Positions 1-9,142 are shown, numbered from the stretch's first letter. The stretch: DNA of 64,000 nucleotides from Bin5 sp965207495 (GCA_965207495.1 CBDBMP010000004.1:46687-110686), one strand, 5' to 3'. Notes: generated by a model from the sequence alone, not told the origin. Numbers and translations: made by a program.

Positions 1-1
1 T

Positions 2-1132
2 GACAGGTCAGGCAACTTCATGCTTGTTTTCTCTTTCGCGGCCGATGGGCTGAGCCTGGAACGCTACGTGCAGGTGGTCGCCGACCGGTTACAGGACAGC
101 TATGGCGTCAAGGCTGACAGCGTCGAACTGGCGCCGGAACTCAGGCCGTTGGGCGAAGAGGCGGTATCGATCCGCTACCGCGAGAGCGAAACAAACAGCG
201 AAGTATGGCAGGTCTGGCTGCTGTCCCCGGATGAAGAGACGCTGATCGCCCTCGCGTTCAGCGTTCACAGCGATGAGTTTGACGGACTGGAGCCGTTGCT
301 GCGTGACATCGTACGGAAGGTGCAATGGGCCAATCAGCCTGCGCTCACCTTTCCGGTTGTGACCATCAACGGAAATATGAACGTGCGCGGTGGACCTGGC
401 ACGTTTTACCCCGTGCTGGGTACGGCCAGCTCCGGTGAACAGTTTGCCATCACGGGCAAGAACTCATCCGGCGCCTGGTGGCGGGTCAGCTATAACGAAC
501 AGCCGGGGTGGGTCTTCAGCCAGTTGGTGACCGCGTCCGGCCCGCTGGAAGGGGTCCCGCTTGTAAAGGCGTTTGATTGGGATGCGTTCCATGACAGCGA
601 GCGCCGCTTATGGATCTTCTATCCGCCGGGCTGGTTCTTCTTCGACCCGACACAGCCGACTGATGCTGATCGGAGAAGTCTCGCCGACATGATCGGCGCG
701 GAAAATGCGGAAGATTTTTTGCGAGATTTTTCTTCGGACATGGACAGCGAAGATATGGAAACATTCGTTGGCTATGGCTTCGAGACGCGGTGGCAATTCG
801 GCGGGCACATCGAATCCACGATCCACCCGGCCGGCGGTTTGGAATTGCGTCAGTTGATTCCGATCCTGGAGAACGGGTTGAGAGAGGCCGGGTTTGACGT
901 GGAGAGCGCCGGCGCGGTTACGAATCTACGTTACGACGGAGCGGAGGTGGTGTTAATCCTCTTCCGCGACAACCGCGCCGGGTTGGATTCGAATGAAATT
1001 CGCTGGCAGGTTTGGATGTTGTCCCCGGACAGAGCCTCGTTCCTTCGAGTTGACTTTACTTTCCGAAGCGAGGGCTTTGCCGAACTGGTTCCGTTGCTGA
1101 GTGAAATGGTACGCCGCATACGCTGGGAATAG
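2..1132 (+). CDS. SH3-domain protein with duplicated flanking domain (5' partial)
   Basis: The frame is open from the window edge, so the true start is probably outside; the ATG at 20 has no good ribosome binding site. The visible part has a bacterial SH3 domain at about residues 115-172 (from the first ATG), with the typical NVRGGPGTFYPVLG start and a GWVF end; such domains bind peptidoglycan or peptides. The regions on either side are related: both carry a W-Q-V-W-[LM]-L-S-P-D motif and end in a (V/I)RRI(Q/R)W-like tail, so a domain of about 95 residues appears twice around the SH3 domain. No membrane segment is visible here; a signal peptide would lie upstream of the window. The SH3 call is firm, the role unknown. 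Confidence 0.8.
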   Translation, partial: DRSGNFMLVFSFAADGLSLERYVQVVADRLQDSYGVKADSVELAPELRPLGEEAVSIRYRESETNSEVWQVWLLSPDEETLIALAFSVHSDEFDGLEPLLRDIVRKVQWANQPALTFPVVTINGNMNVRGGPGTFYPVLGTASSGEQFAITGKNSSGAWWRVSYNEQPGWVFSQLVTASGPLEGVPLVKAFDWDAFHDSERRLWIFYPPGWFFFDPTQPTDADRRSLADMIGAENAEDFLRDFSSDMDSEDMETFVGYGFETRWQFGGHIESTIHPAGGLELRQLIPILENGLREAGFDVESAGAVTNLRYDGAEVVLILFRDNRAGLDSNEIRWQVWMLSPDRASFLRVDFTFRSEGFAELVPLLSEMVRRIRWE

Positions 1133-1387
1133 TCGCCAGGAGAGGTCACCTGGCCGAGCGACATTGGCTCCCTACGTGTATGGACGGGGAGGCTTGCCTG
1201 GCGATGCACTGTTGCGGATCAAAGGGCAACGGTCTCATAGCCTTTTGACACCGGCTTTCAAGAAGCGGTGAATACTGGTCAGGATAGTCCAGTGGCTTTT
1301 CCAATTGCGCCAAGCATACCCGCAGATGGATAGTGTGCTGGGCGGCGCGAACGGGTATGTCCCGCTCCTCGGGGGCGGGACATACCG

Positions 1388-1521
1388 CGTTTTGTCCGCG
1401 GCGGGACGCGGAGAATAGAAAAAGCGCTTGGGGTTCTCTTTGCGTGAATGGGCTGCTTTTCGCCTATATGCTGCAATTTACCGGGGAAAACAGTGATCAG
1501 ACAGACGTCAACGAGCCCTGG
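1388..1521. repeat. Dispersed repeat family A, truncated copy 1
   Basis: It shares with the other family A copies the tract of GCGG-rich words (TCCGCGGCGGGACGCGGAG), then the TTTGCG/CTGC(G) block, then the right end GTCAACGAGCCCTGG. The left terminus is missing. It lies just before an intrinsic terminator. Confidence 0.6.
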
Positions 1522-1524
1522 TGT

Positions 1525-1558
1525 AAAGGCGCTCAGAGCCGCTCTGAGCGCCTTTTTT
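1525..1558 (+). terminator. Strong intrinsic terminator
   Basis: A perfect 14-bp stem (AAAGGCGCTCAGAG, loop CCG, CTCTGAGCGCCTTT) runs into a T tract. It lies about 390 bp downstream of the SH3-protein stop, beyond a repeat copy, and the A/T-flanked stem could also work in reverse. Confidence 0.85.
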
Positions 1559-2181
1559 GGGAGATCTGGGCCCTAGACGTGCAAACCCCTGAACGCCCGG
1601 TCTGCCGCCTCCATGCTTTGCTGGGGGCATTTGTCCGTGTTGGGGTAGACGGTCAACAGGACTATTGTTTTCCAAGGCCTGCGAAGGGCGCGCACGAGGG
1701 CGCCCCTAGCGGCGGTCATGGTCATTTCAGGCAACATGATCTTATGTGCATATATTACTATGTTAATAGATGCCGTGGCAGTATGATTGACACTGGCTGG
1801 CTGTGACGAGAAGCGGACAGGACAGCGCTTTGCGGCAGGCTGCGGGCGAGGCGTTCTACAACACGTCGCCTTTCCGGCTGCGGGATCTGCCGCGCGATAG
1901 GGAGGCAGCAGCTGCGGGCGCCGAAGGCGGTCTGGGCTGACATCCGGGGCGGGATGTAGGGTTAACGATAGTAGAGTTTGCTCGGCAAGATTTGGTCAGG
2001 GCCTGTCGGGTTTTTCTGAACTGTGGTTTACGGGATTTAGAAGATTGGCTGTGATGCCGGTGCGAGCGGCTAGCGTGGTTGGGCTGTGTTTTGTACGGGT
2101 GCGTGGATGGGACAGTTGGCGGCGTTCCAGACAGTTCATTTACATGGTTGTGGACGATGCGCCGGACCAGGGGGTGATATC
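1559..2181. other. Intergenic, no gene recognised
   Basis: No convincing coding frame was found. An AT-rich patch around 1744-1775 (GTGCATATATTACTATG) resembles the AT dyads that recur elsewhere in the window. Confidence 0.5.
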
Positions 2182-2841
2182 TTGATAGAAGACATCGAGA
2201 TTCTTGAAAGGAAGTTCATCGACAAGAAGGCGGCAGAGTACCGCAGCAGGGGTTATGAGGTAGAGGAAGGCTGCCAGCTTGATTTCCTGCCCGGCTACCG
2301 CGCAGATCTGGTCGTGCGAAAAGGGAAGGAAACCCGAGTCATTGAAGTCAAATCCAGGACTTCGCTGGCAAGGTCACCCAGAATGGCAGAGGTGGTGGAA
2401 ATTCTGTATGGAAAGCCTGGCTGGAGCTATGACCTGCTGCTGGTGGGCGAACCGGAGAAACTGGAGTCGCCCGAGGGCGCACAGCCTTTTGCCGAAGAGG
2501 AAATCCGGCAACGTCTTACCGAGGCGGAGGCCGTTCTTGAGAAGGGTTGGGGTGAGGCCGCTTATCTGCTGGTCTGGTCGGCTTGCGAGGCCGCTATTCG
2601 TAATCTGATCGGGACCGAGGGGATTGCCATCGCGCGCGTCACGACGGCGGCATACGTCCTCGATATGGCGGTCATGCACGGCATCATCGCGCGCGAAGAC
2701 TACGACTATCTAACCGACATGATGAAGTATCGAAACGCGATTGCCCACGGTTTTGATGTCAACGGGTTCAGCGATGAAAAGGTGACTGATCTGATCAAGG
2801 TTGTTGTGCGGCTGCTGGATTCGGAGCCTGAACTGGTGTAG
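2182..2841 (+). CDS. PD-(D/E)XK nuclease (AHJR-like) with C-terminal HEPN-type domain
   Basis: I chose the TTG at 2182 because a G-rich ribosome binding site lies just upstream and the family normally starts with an acidic IED/ILE stretch; a longer frame opens at 2086 but adds an unrelated tail. The 219-residue protein has an N-terminal restriction-endonuclease-like fold: D42 (PGYRADLVV) and E55-x-K57 (VIEVKSR) form the PD-(D/E)XK site. The C-terminal half is helical and ends with R184-NAIA-H189, matching the R-x4-6-H signature of HEPN domains, many of which are ribonucleases. AHJR-like REase proteins of this layout are known in bacteria but not functionally characterised. Combining a DNase fold with a HEPN motif suggests a defence or toxin role, which is inference. 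It stands alone, with no partner gene adjacent. Confidence 0.8.
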   Translation: MIEDIEILERKFIDKKAAEYRSRGYEVEEGCQLDFLPGYRADLVVRKGKETRVIEVKSRTSLARSPRMAEVVEILYGKPGWSYDLLLVGEPEKLESPEGAQPFAEEEIRQRLTEAEAVLEKGWGEAAYLLVWSACEAAIRNLIGTEGIAIARVTTAAYVLDMAVMHGIIAREDYDYLTDMMKYRNAIAHGFDVNGFSDEKVTDLIKVVVRLLDSEPELV

Positions 2842-3297
2842 CGGAAGCGGAAGGATGCCGGCATCGCGGGCGCTGCGTTCGCCAGGTCCGCCGCGAAGTG
2901 ATGCAAAGGGGCGGCGGGCGGCTGACAGGGATGGTAATCGTGCAGGTGTGGCATGTATTCGCATATTGAAATATGTGCATATGGATATTGCTGCGGACAG
3001 GGGTGCGGGCCCGAGAGATTGCTTCCAGACACAACCGGTTTACTTCTTTGATTTTCACAACTCTCAGTCAGTTGATGACGAGGGGTTTGCGCTTTTATGG
3101 CGGCAGACCAGCCGTTGCCGATCAGAGCCGTCCGCATCCGTCCGGATGCGTGTTATTCTTCCCATCTTGTGATCCGAACATCAGGCCCCACCATAGTTGG
3201 CGGGACCGTGCGGTTATACGCTGCAAGATTGCCGACCTCTACTCGAGACTCTCAACGGTCCACGTTCCCTTAATCGCCGAGGTTGTAACAGCGCAAA
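2842..3297. other. Intergenic with AT-rich dyad
   Basis: No gene is recognised. At 2950-2990 an AT-rich stretch contains ATTCGCATATTGAAATATG and GTGCATATGGATAT, similar in style to the CATATG dyads at 4124, 48021 and 53647. It may be a promoter or operator for the gene at 3298, but no -35/-10 pair is clear. Confidence 0.4.
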
Positions 3298-3702
3298 TTG
3301 TTTCTATGGGAAGCCCGACGATTCGTGAGGTACGGGGCTGTTGGCGCACTTGGGGTAGCCACCGACGTTGCCGTTATGCTGGCGCTCGTGAAGTATGCGG
3401 GGCTGGCCCCCGCGCTTGCGAATGCCACGGGCTTCGTCTTTGCGACCGGTCAGAACTTTGTATTGAACCGACGCCTGACGTTTCCTGAGAGCAGGGGGCT
3501 GGCACCCTCAAGGCAGCTGACCAGGTTTTTCTTCGTCAGTCTCGTGGGCCTGGCTATCAATCTGCCCGTTTTCCTCTTTGTCGATTCCTCTCTGCGCCCG
3601 TATCTGGGACATCACAGCTATAAGGTTGCCAAACTGTTCGCAGTGGGCGTTGTCCTCGTCTGGAACTTTCTGGCTAACAGATTGTGGACGTTTAGTGATT
3701 AG
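3298..3702 (+). CDS. GtrA-family membrane protein
   Basis: A 134-residue protein with four hydrophobic segments, beginning RRFVRYGAVGALGVATDVAV and ending WNFLANRLWTFSD. The G-x-x-N-F-x-x-N-R-x-[WL]-T-F motif occurs twice (GQNFVLNRRLTF and WNFLANRLWTF), as in GtrA/DPMS-type proteins that help move polyprenyl-linked sugars across the membrane. Length matches the family (about 120-150). The start is uncertain: TTG at 3298 or GTG at 3325, neither with a strong ribosome binding site. The stop TAG coincides with the first bases of a repeat (TTAGGTTC), so the extreme C-terminus may be set by the repeat junction. Confidence 0.85.
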   Translation: MFLWEARRFVRYGAVGALGVATDVAVMLALVKYAGLAPALANATGFVFATGQNFVLNRRLTFPESRGLAPSRQLTRFFFVSLVGLAINLPVFLFVDSSLRPYLGHHSYKVAKLFAVGVVLVWNFLANRLWTFSD

Positions 3703-3795
3703 GTTCGGTGACATTTTGGGAAGGCCGGAACGGCAGTTTATAGTCGTCAGTTTTTCGTTTTTAGTGAACTGCCGAGTACGCGGAGAACATCTTGA
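3699..3795. repeat. Family A left end joined to a hairpin repeat (empty target site)
   Basis: It starts with a family A terminus (TTAGGTTCGGTGACATTTTG) and continues into CGGCAGTT ... AACTGCCG, an imperfect hairpin. The same hairpin sequence occurs at 4490-4820, where a full family A copy interrupts it between the two T runs; here the T runs are separated only by CG, so this is the uninterrupted version. Confidence 0.65.
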
Positions 3796-4284
3796 GATAG
3801 ACGAATTCGGGGCACACAAGGGCTGTCCGGGTGGGGTCTTACAGGGAGGGATGAGGGGGAGAGCGGCTCTTGCGTGTCATGGTTATGCCAATTTCGCCTC
3901 TTCTTGCGCCAGTATTGTGTCAAGGGGCAACATAGTCGGCGCGGGCAGCGTCACCTATTTGAACCCGTAAACCATTTTATGTGTGCAAGCGGGGGAGAAA
4001 AAGGGGGACACTACGGTGACATCGTTTCGAGTTTTGGCCGTTTACGCAGCCCTGCAGCCGCTAACGATAGCGGCGGGAGGGGATGATCTTGTCGCGGGCG
4101 CCTGTGGGAGCTGTTCGTTGCAGTATTCATATGCACATATATCAATATGGAAATACATAAATTGTATGCGGGACATGCCTGGAATGGCGCGACCGAACCG
4201 CTTCGCGTAGATCATCCCAAACCAGATTACAGACCCCTCAGCTTCACACACTCAATCATTAAAAGCCGAGAAAAGGCTCATTTT
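3796..4284. other. Intergenic with AT-rich dyad
   Basis: No gene is supported. At 4124-4166 there is an AT-rich stretch with ATTCATATGCACATATATC and following A/T words, a candidate promoter or operator for the small gene at 4285. Confidence 0.4.
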
Positions 4285-4518
4285 ATGACTACCAAGAGTC
4301 GAAATATCGTAATCATCGTTGCCCTTCTGCTCATCATTCTTGCTCTCCTCCTCGGCACCCCTCTCCGTGCGGTGGATGAGGGCAAAGCGTCTCCGTCCAG
4401 TTCGCTGCCGGCGCGGTTGCGCATTGTGGACGCTCCGGCCGGCTGGAAGCTGTCCGGGAAGGGTCAGGCAGGACCAAGGCCTGGGGCGGAACGGCAGTTT
4501 TTAGTCGTCAGTTTTTAG
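4285..4518 (+). CDS. Small membrane-anchored protein, tail set by a repeat
   Basis: A 77-residue frame starting MTTKSRN followed by a strong hydrophobic segment (IVIIVALLLIILALLLG), so a signal anchor or signal peptide. The rest is short and the last residues (ERQFLVVSF) are encoded by a repeat that also occurs at 3728, after which the TAG stop comes from the left end of repeat A. It is probably the front of a longer gene truncated by repeats. The segment AGWKLSGKGQ might start a lost extracytoplasmic domain. No function is assigned. Confidence 0.45.
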   Translation: MTTKSRNIVIIVALLLIILALLLGTPLRAVDEGKASPSSSLPARLRIVDAPAGWKLSGKGQAGPRPGAERQFLVVSF

Positions 4519-4799
4519 GTTCCGTTGACATGTTGGGAAGGCTGGTCAACAAGAATGGAAAGCCTGCAGGCTTGTTAGGAATGTTTCTCGTTTGAATGTT
4601 GAAATAGACAAAACCAATTAATCCGCGAAGTCACGCGAAGGGTCGCGAAGAACACCTTTTTGTCCGCGGAGGACGCGGAGGGCCGCGGAGAACATCAAAG
4701 GCGTATCGGATTTTCTTTGCGCAGCTGCGCCGCCCTTCGACGATCGGCCGCAATTTGCACCCGGAAGTCGTTGTTCAGAAAAACGTCAACGCGCCCTAG
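4515..4799. repeat. Dispersed repeat family A, full copy 2 (MITE-like)
   Basis: A 285-bp copy bounded by TTAGGTTCCGTTGAC on the left and GTCAACGCGCCCTAG on the right, which are imperfect inverted repeats with the core GGnnCCGTTGAC. It is inserted into the hairpin repeat whose uninterrupted version is at 3728-3775. No coding frame is present. YTAR/CTAG-like edges suggest mobilisation by an IS5-like transposase, which is inference. Confidence 0.75.
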
Positions 4800-5181
4800 T
4801 TTTTAGTGAACTGCCGAGTACGCGAAGAACACCTTTTTGTCCGCGGAGGGACGCAGCGGGGCGCGGAGAAGATCCTTCTGGTTCGCGGACGGTTAGGGAG
4901 GTCACTTTTTCTGTCGCGTAGGGTAGCTGAGGGCATGCATTTGTCAGCTCTTGCGAGGCTTTCGTCAATTGTCAACGAGACCTGACCTATCTGGCGCTTG
5001 CTATCGAAGCGTTCATCGAAGAATGACGAAGGCAGCGCTGCGCGCCACCGTGTTTTGGGGGCTTTGGGTGTCCGGGATAGGCGTCCTCCATCTCCCGGGA
5101 GAACAGGCAGAGAACATATAGGCATTACCGAAGTCAGCACAGCGCTGAACTACGACGGGACGCTTGTCGTCGTCGTTCATT
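4800..5181. other. Intergenic: repeat debris
   Basis: The right half of the interrupted hairpin repeat (AGTGAACTGCCGAG) is followed by another run of GCGG/GGAC words of family A (4825-4875). No gene is visible before the kinase stop. Confidence 0.5.
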
Positions 5182-7581
5182 TCAGGGGTGTTCCGGAGAT
5201 GATGGCTTTCCCATGCGGTAGCCGACGCGCGGCTCGGTGAAGATGTATTTGGGTTCGTATGCATCGTCACCCAGTTTTTCGCGCAGTCTTTTGACGACGG
5301 TGCGGACCAATCCCGCGTCGCCGGAGTGGCCCTGATCCCAGACCCGCTGCAGCAGCTGGCCGTGGGTCAACACCATGCCGGCGTTGGTCGAGAGCTCGAA
5401 GAGCAGAGCGTATTCGGTCGCGGTGAGCACGACTGGCTGTCCGGCCAGAGCCACGCGGCGTTCCGTATAGTTGATCACCAGATCTTCCAGGAGATAGTTT
5501 TCGGGCTGCCCGAGATAGCCGATGCCGGCGCGCTGGCGCAGGACCGATCTGATGCGCGCGGCCAGCTCCGTGGGCGAGAAGGGTTTGACTACATAGTCAG
5601 AGGCCCCCATGTCGAAGGCCCTGGCAATGAGATTCTCCTGGCCGTAGGCGGAGAGGAAGATGACGGGCAGAGCAGTTTTGCCCAGGATATACCTCATCAG
5701 ATCGATCCCATCGAACCCCGGCAGCATCATATCCAGCAGGACGAGATGGGGCCCCTCCTTGGCAATCAGACGGTCGACGTCATCCGGGTCTGCGGTCACG
5801 ATCGGCTCATAGCCTGATTTGGAGAGGGTGTCGCGGATATATCTGAGCGCGTGGGGGTCGTCATCCACCACGAGGATGCGCGTCCGCTCCTGTGTCTCTT
5901 TGCCGGGTTCGGCGGCGAACGGCGCGGGTTCGCCGCTGCCGGTTTCTTTTTGCTCGGCAATTGGAACCGTGAAGATGAAGCGCGCGCCCTGGCCGAGTCC
6001 GTCGCTTTCGGCCCAGATGCGGCCTCCGTGCGCCTCGACGATGCCTTTGCAGATTGCGAGACCGAGCCCCGACCCGGTGAGGTCTCCCTGCCGCTCTTCG
6101 CCGTTGACGCGGGAGAACTTTCTGAACAGGAGCGGCAGCCGTTCGGCCGGTATGCCTCTGCCCTCGTCGGCGATTGAGACGACAACCTGAAACTGTTTCA
6201 GCACCGCGTGTACGGTGATGGTGGACAGCTCGTTGGAATGCCTGGCCGCATTGGAGAGCAGGTTGCTGAGGACCTGGACGATCCGGCGTCTGTCGGTCAT
6301 GACCTGGGGCAGGTCCGGGGCGACGTCGATGTGGATGCTGTGTCTGCGGCCTGAGCTCATGAACATGATGCGGGCCTCGTCCACGAGGGTGGCGGTGTCG
6401 GACGGCTCCGGGGCGACGGAAAGCGTGCCGGTCTCGATGTGAGCCACATCGAGCAGGTCGCGTATCAGGCCGCGCATGCGGTCGGCCTGGTCGGAGATGA
6501 TGCGGTGGAACTGGCGCATTTCGGCCGGATCCAGGGAGGCTGCTTCGTCGAGGAGGGTGTTTGCGGAGCCTCTGATTGAGGTCAGCGGGGTCTGCAGCTC
6601 GTGGCTCACCATCCCCATGAATTCGGCGCGCAGCCGTTCCAGCTCCTCGAGCGGCGTCATATCCTGCATCGTCACGACAACCGATTCGACCACGCCCTCC
6701 TGTGAGTGGATCGGCGTGGCGTTAATCAGCGTTTTGACGCTGCGGCCGTCGGGGACCTCCATGACGATCTCTTCAAGGCGAACGATCTCGCCGGTGCTGA
6801 GCGCCTGGGCCAGGGGGAACTCGTCGAGGGCGATCTCGCGTCCGTCGGCGCGGCGGCAGGTTATCAGTTCGAGGAGCTCCTCCACAGGACGGCCGGGCCT
6901 GTGCAGGCTGCTGACGATTCTTCTGGCCTCTTGATTGAGGGAGACCGGTACCCCTGCTTCTGCGTCGAATACGATGACACCGACAGGCGAGGTATTGATC
7001 AGGGTTTCGAGGTCGGTCCTGGCGCGCTGCTCGTCGCGGTAGCGGCGCGCGTTGGCGATGACGAGCGCGGCCTGGCATGCAAACATGACCAGGGTTTCTT
7101 CATCTTCGGCGGTAAATTCTTTACCGGCCCCTGTCTCGGCGAGAAAGATGTTGCCGACGCGTTCGCCTCCGTGGTGGATGGGCGCGGCCAGGAAGGAGAG
7201 CGGAATATCCGCGCCCCCAGGCAGGGGTGGTTCGGGAAGGTTGAAGGCTCTGATGTGGCCGATCAGGTCGGGAAGGCGAAGCGGTTCCGGGATATTGCCG
7301 AGGTGTTCGAAGAGTTTCAGTGCATCGGGCAGGTCCCACAGGCCCTGGGCTTCCTGGGAAGTCAAACCGGAGGAGAGAAAGTCGTCGGCCTGGCCCGTTT
7401 CGTCGAGGAGGGTGAGCACGCCGTAGCGGGCGCCGGTGAGAGAGCGGGCGGAGTCGAGGACGCTTTGCAGAACGGCGTCGAATTCGAGGCTTTCGTTGAT
7501 GCGCAGGCTGGCCCTGCTCAACCGGGAAAGGCGGTCCCGCAATGCTTTATTTTCCTGTATGAGTTCGTCGGCGGGCTTCAT
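5182..7581 (-). CDS. Hybrid histidine kinase with REC and winged-helix output domain (HK1)
   Basis: The ATG at 7581 is chosen because AGGGAGAC lies just upstream; a TTG 21 bases earlier is weaker. The 799-residue protein has no membrane segment. In order: short coiled coil, GAF domain (about 34-175), PAS-like domain (about 190-305), HisKA with H327 (SHELQTPLTSI), HATPase_c with N box (NLLSNAARHS) and G boxes (DEGRGIP, GSGLGLAI), a REC domain with VVDDD and phospho-acceptor D617 (LLDMMLPG), and a C-terminal OmpR/PhoB-type winged helix ending RVGYRM, as in KdpE. Sensor, receiver and DNA-binding output therefore sit in one chain and phosphotransfer may be intramolecular. A paralogue lies at 14576-16939. 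Pho-box-like repeats upstream suggest it may act on its own region. Confidence 0.93.
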   Translation of the reverse strand: MKPADELIQENKALRDRLSRLSRASLRINESLEFDAVLQSVLDSARSLTGARYGVLTLLDETGQADDFLSSGLTSQEAQGLWDLPDALKLFEHLGNIPEPLRLPDLIGHIRAFNLPEPPLPGGADIPLSFLAAPIHHGGERVGNIFLAETGAGKEFTAEDEETLVMFACQAALVIANARRYRDEQRARTDLETLINTSPVGVIVFDAEAGVPVSLNQEARRIVSSLHRPGRPVEELLELITCRRADGREIALDEFPLAQALSTGEIVRLEEIVMEVPDGRSVKTLINATPIHSQEGVVESVVVTMQDMTPLEELERLRAEFMGMVSHELQTPLTSIRGSANTLLDEAASLDPAEMRQFHRIISDQADRMRGLIRDLLDVAHIETGTLSVAPEPSDTATLVDEARIMFMSSGRRHSIHIDVAPDLPQVMTDRRRIVQVLSNLLSNAARHSNELSTITVHAVLKQFQVVVSIADEGRGIPAERLPLLFRKFSRVNGEERQGDLTGSGLGLAICKGIVEAHGGRIWAESDGLGQGARFIFTVPIAEQKETGSGEPAPFAAEPGKETQERTRILVVDDDPHALRYIRDTLSKSGYEPIVTADPDDVDRLIAKEGPHLVLLDMMLPGFDGIDLMRYILGKTALPVIFLSAYGQENLIARAFDMGASDYVVKPFSPTELAARIRSVLRQRAGIGYLGQPENYLLEDLVINYTERRVALAGQPVVLTATEYALLFELSTNAGMVLTHGQLLQRVWDQGHSGDAGLVRTVVKRLREKLGDDAYEPKYIFTEPRVGYRMGKPSSPEHP

Positions 7582-7656
7582 CTTTGTCTCCCTATCTGGC
7601 AAGAAGGTGCGCCGCTGGAGGCGCAGACGGTCCCTATTCTACCATTTGGGGGAAAA

Positions 7657-7723
7657 TTGACACAATATTGATACAAAAAAAGGGCGCAATTCACATACAA
7701 ATGACATTTCGGCGCTGTATACT
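7657..7723 (+). promoter_or_regulatory. Pho-box-like promoter next to HK1
   Basis: Two 7-4-7 direct repeats: TTGACAC-AATA-TTGATAC (7657-7674) and TTCACAT-ACAA-ATGACAT (7690-7707), starting 33 bp apart. A TATACT box begins at 7718, exactly 10 bp after the second repeat. The geometry equals that of E. coli Pho boxes bound by PhoB, the family of the HK1 output domain. The -10 faces right, away from HK1 and toward a P450 remnant; the sites could also control HK1 itself. Confidence 0.6.
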
Positions 7724-7743
7724 ATAAAGTTCGCGGTCTGTGA

Positions 7744-8034
7744 ATGGAGACGGACGCGCTTGTGGATCATGTGTTCGGCAGCGTCATCGACAACGTTCGC
7801 CGGGACAAGAGGGACATCTCCTTTGGCCGCGGCATTCATTACTGTCCCGGTGCTCCTTTGGCGCTGCTGGCGGCGCGGATCGCCTTCGCCAGCCTGCTTG
7901 AACGGTTTTCTTCGATGAAACTCCGGGACAACGGGGAGGTGACATCTACGGAAGGCGAAACCTATGAAGGCAGTAGCCTTGAATATCCTTGTGGCAGCTT
8001 AGCAGTGGCCGCGGGCATCCCCGCGAATGATTAA
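7744..8034 (+). pseudogene. Cytochrome P450 C-terminal remnant
   Basis: The frame encodes FGRGIHYCPG, an exact match to the P450 heme-ligand signature F-G-x-G-x-H-x-C-x-G, followed by the L-helix residues APLALLAARIAFASLLERF. Everything upstream that a P450 of about 400 residues needs (I-helix, ExxR) is missing, because the preceding sequence is the promoter of the neighbouring kinase region. The tail after about 7950 no longer looks like P450. It is a dead fragment brought in by recombination. Confidence 0.8.
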
Positions 8035-8533
8035 ATGTCCAGTTTCGGCCAGGAACCATGCTCTTACTCTTACCTGAATCTGTGTGAGAGACAAGGACGC
8101 TACTGCCCTCACCCTGGACCTGAAAACAGTTACCGGCGCGTTGGTCGTGGCTGATTATTTGAATGTGAGTGTAGGGCGATTCATGGCCGCGCACAGAAAG
8201 GTTTTTTTCTGCAGGCCAATCTTTGCTGGCTTTCGACGCTGAACGGTGCGGCCGATCGCATGGACAAACGACACAACCGGTTAGCTGTTATGGAAATGCG
8301 ATGGAGGAAACCGACATTGTTTTCGAGGACGGGGCAACACCGCGTAAGAATCCCTCGAGGTTAATGTTGGGGAATCTTCACGGCAAATCCAGACGACCCG
8401 GACGAGCCAATACGCACGAATCATCCTGGCGACGAGCTCCTCGAAATGACGGCCCGCCTGGCCCCGCTGGGGACCCAGGCGTAAGACACACTATCCACTA
8501 CACGGAACCTAACACAACAAGGAAACACCAACG
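8035..8533. other. Intergenic, probable decayed DNA
   Basis: No intact gene. A short frame around 8107-8243 (LDLKTVTGALVVADYLNVS) reads protein-like but has no start and soon loses sense. An AAGGAA ribosome binding site for the next gene sits at 8519-8524. Confidence 0.4.
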
Positions 8534-9142
8534 GTGAAGCGCATCAACCTCTACGCCCTGATTATCGTCACGGTTTTACTCCTCCTTTTCTGTCTCGCCG
8601 CCGTCAACACTAACGCCAACGCCCAGGAAGCCGACAACGCCGAGAGTCTCATCACCAGCCTGGGCGAACTCATCGAAGAGCTGTTTGCCCGTGTCGACAC
8701 GCTTGACGAACGCGTAACCGGCATTGAAGACGCAGATCAGCAGGACGAACTGTGGGATACGATAGATAACCTTGATCTCCTCGTCGGAGACCTCGAGCGG
8801 GAGTTGCTCTCTTTCGGGGATTTGTCAGATCGCCTGGCCGATCTCGAAGCTATCTGGGACGGGCCTGGCCCTGCCTACCTCGACCACGGGCACTGCGTCC
8901 TCGCCACATTCGGCGCCGGCGGCCCTCCCCTCACGCTGCAGCACCAGACCATTGTCCGCTACATGGCCCAGTTCGACGCCTTGCCTCCCGAATACGGCGT
9001 GTATGCCGTCCAGGGCGACCCCGAAAGCAGCGAAATTCTGATCTTCTACGTGACCCACGATGAAAAGCCGCTCTACGTGATCGAACGCTGGCACGGCTGC
9101 GAATTTCGCGGCAGCAGCGACTGGATGGCGGCCGAGGGGTAA
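8534..9142 (+). CDS. Secreted coiled-coil protein, family with W-x-x-C-E tail
   Basis: The GTG start at 8534 has AAGGAA eight bases upstream. The 202-residue protein has a signal peptide (hydrophobic segment ending NANAQ), then a heptad-rich region (LDERVTGIEDADQ), then a small globular part with two cysteines ending ERWHGCEFRG. The genes at 9514 and 37977 have the same architecture and the same end motif, and a decayed copy lies at 38525, so this is a lineage-specific secreted family. The Cys in HGHC and the Cys in GCEF may pair. No known domain is recognised; function unknown. Confidence 0.7.
   Translation: MKRINLYALIIVTVLLLLFCLAAVNTNANAQEADNAESLITSLGELIEELFARVDTLDERVTGIEDADQQDELWDTIDNLDLLVGDLERELLSFGDLSDRLADLEAIWDGPGPAYLDHGHCVLATFGAGGPPLTLQHQTIVRYMAQFDALPPEYGVYAVQGDPESSEILIFYVTHDEKPLYVIERWHGCEFRGSSDWMAAEG

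Noticed and set aside
1333..1806. 157-codon frame after the SH3 gene
   Set aside because: Spans a repeat copy and a strong intrinsic terminator; not coding.
6706..7671. 321-codon frame antisense to HK1
   Set aside because: Shadow of a GC-rich gene; no start signal or motif.
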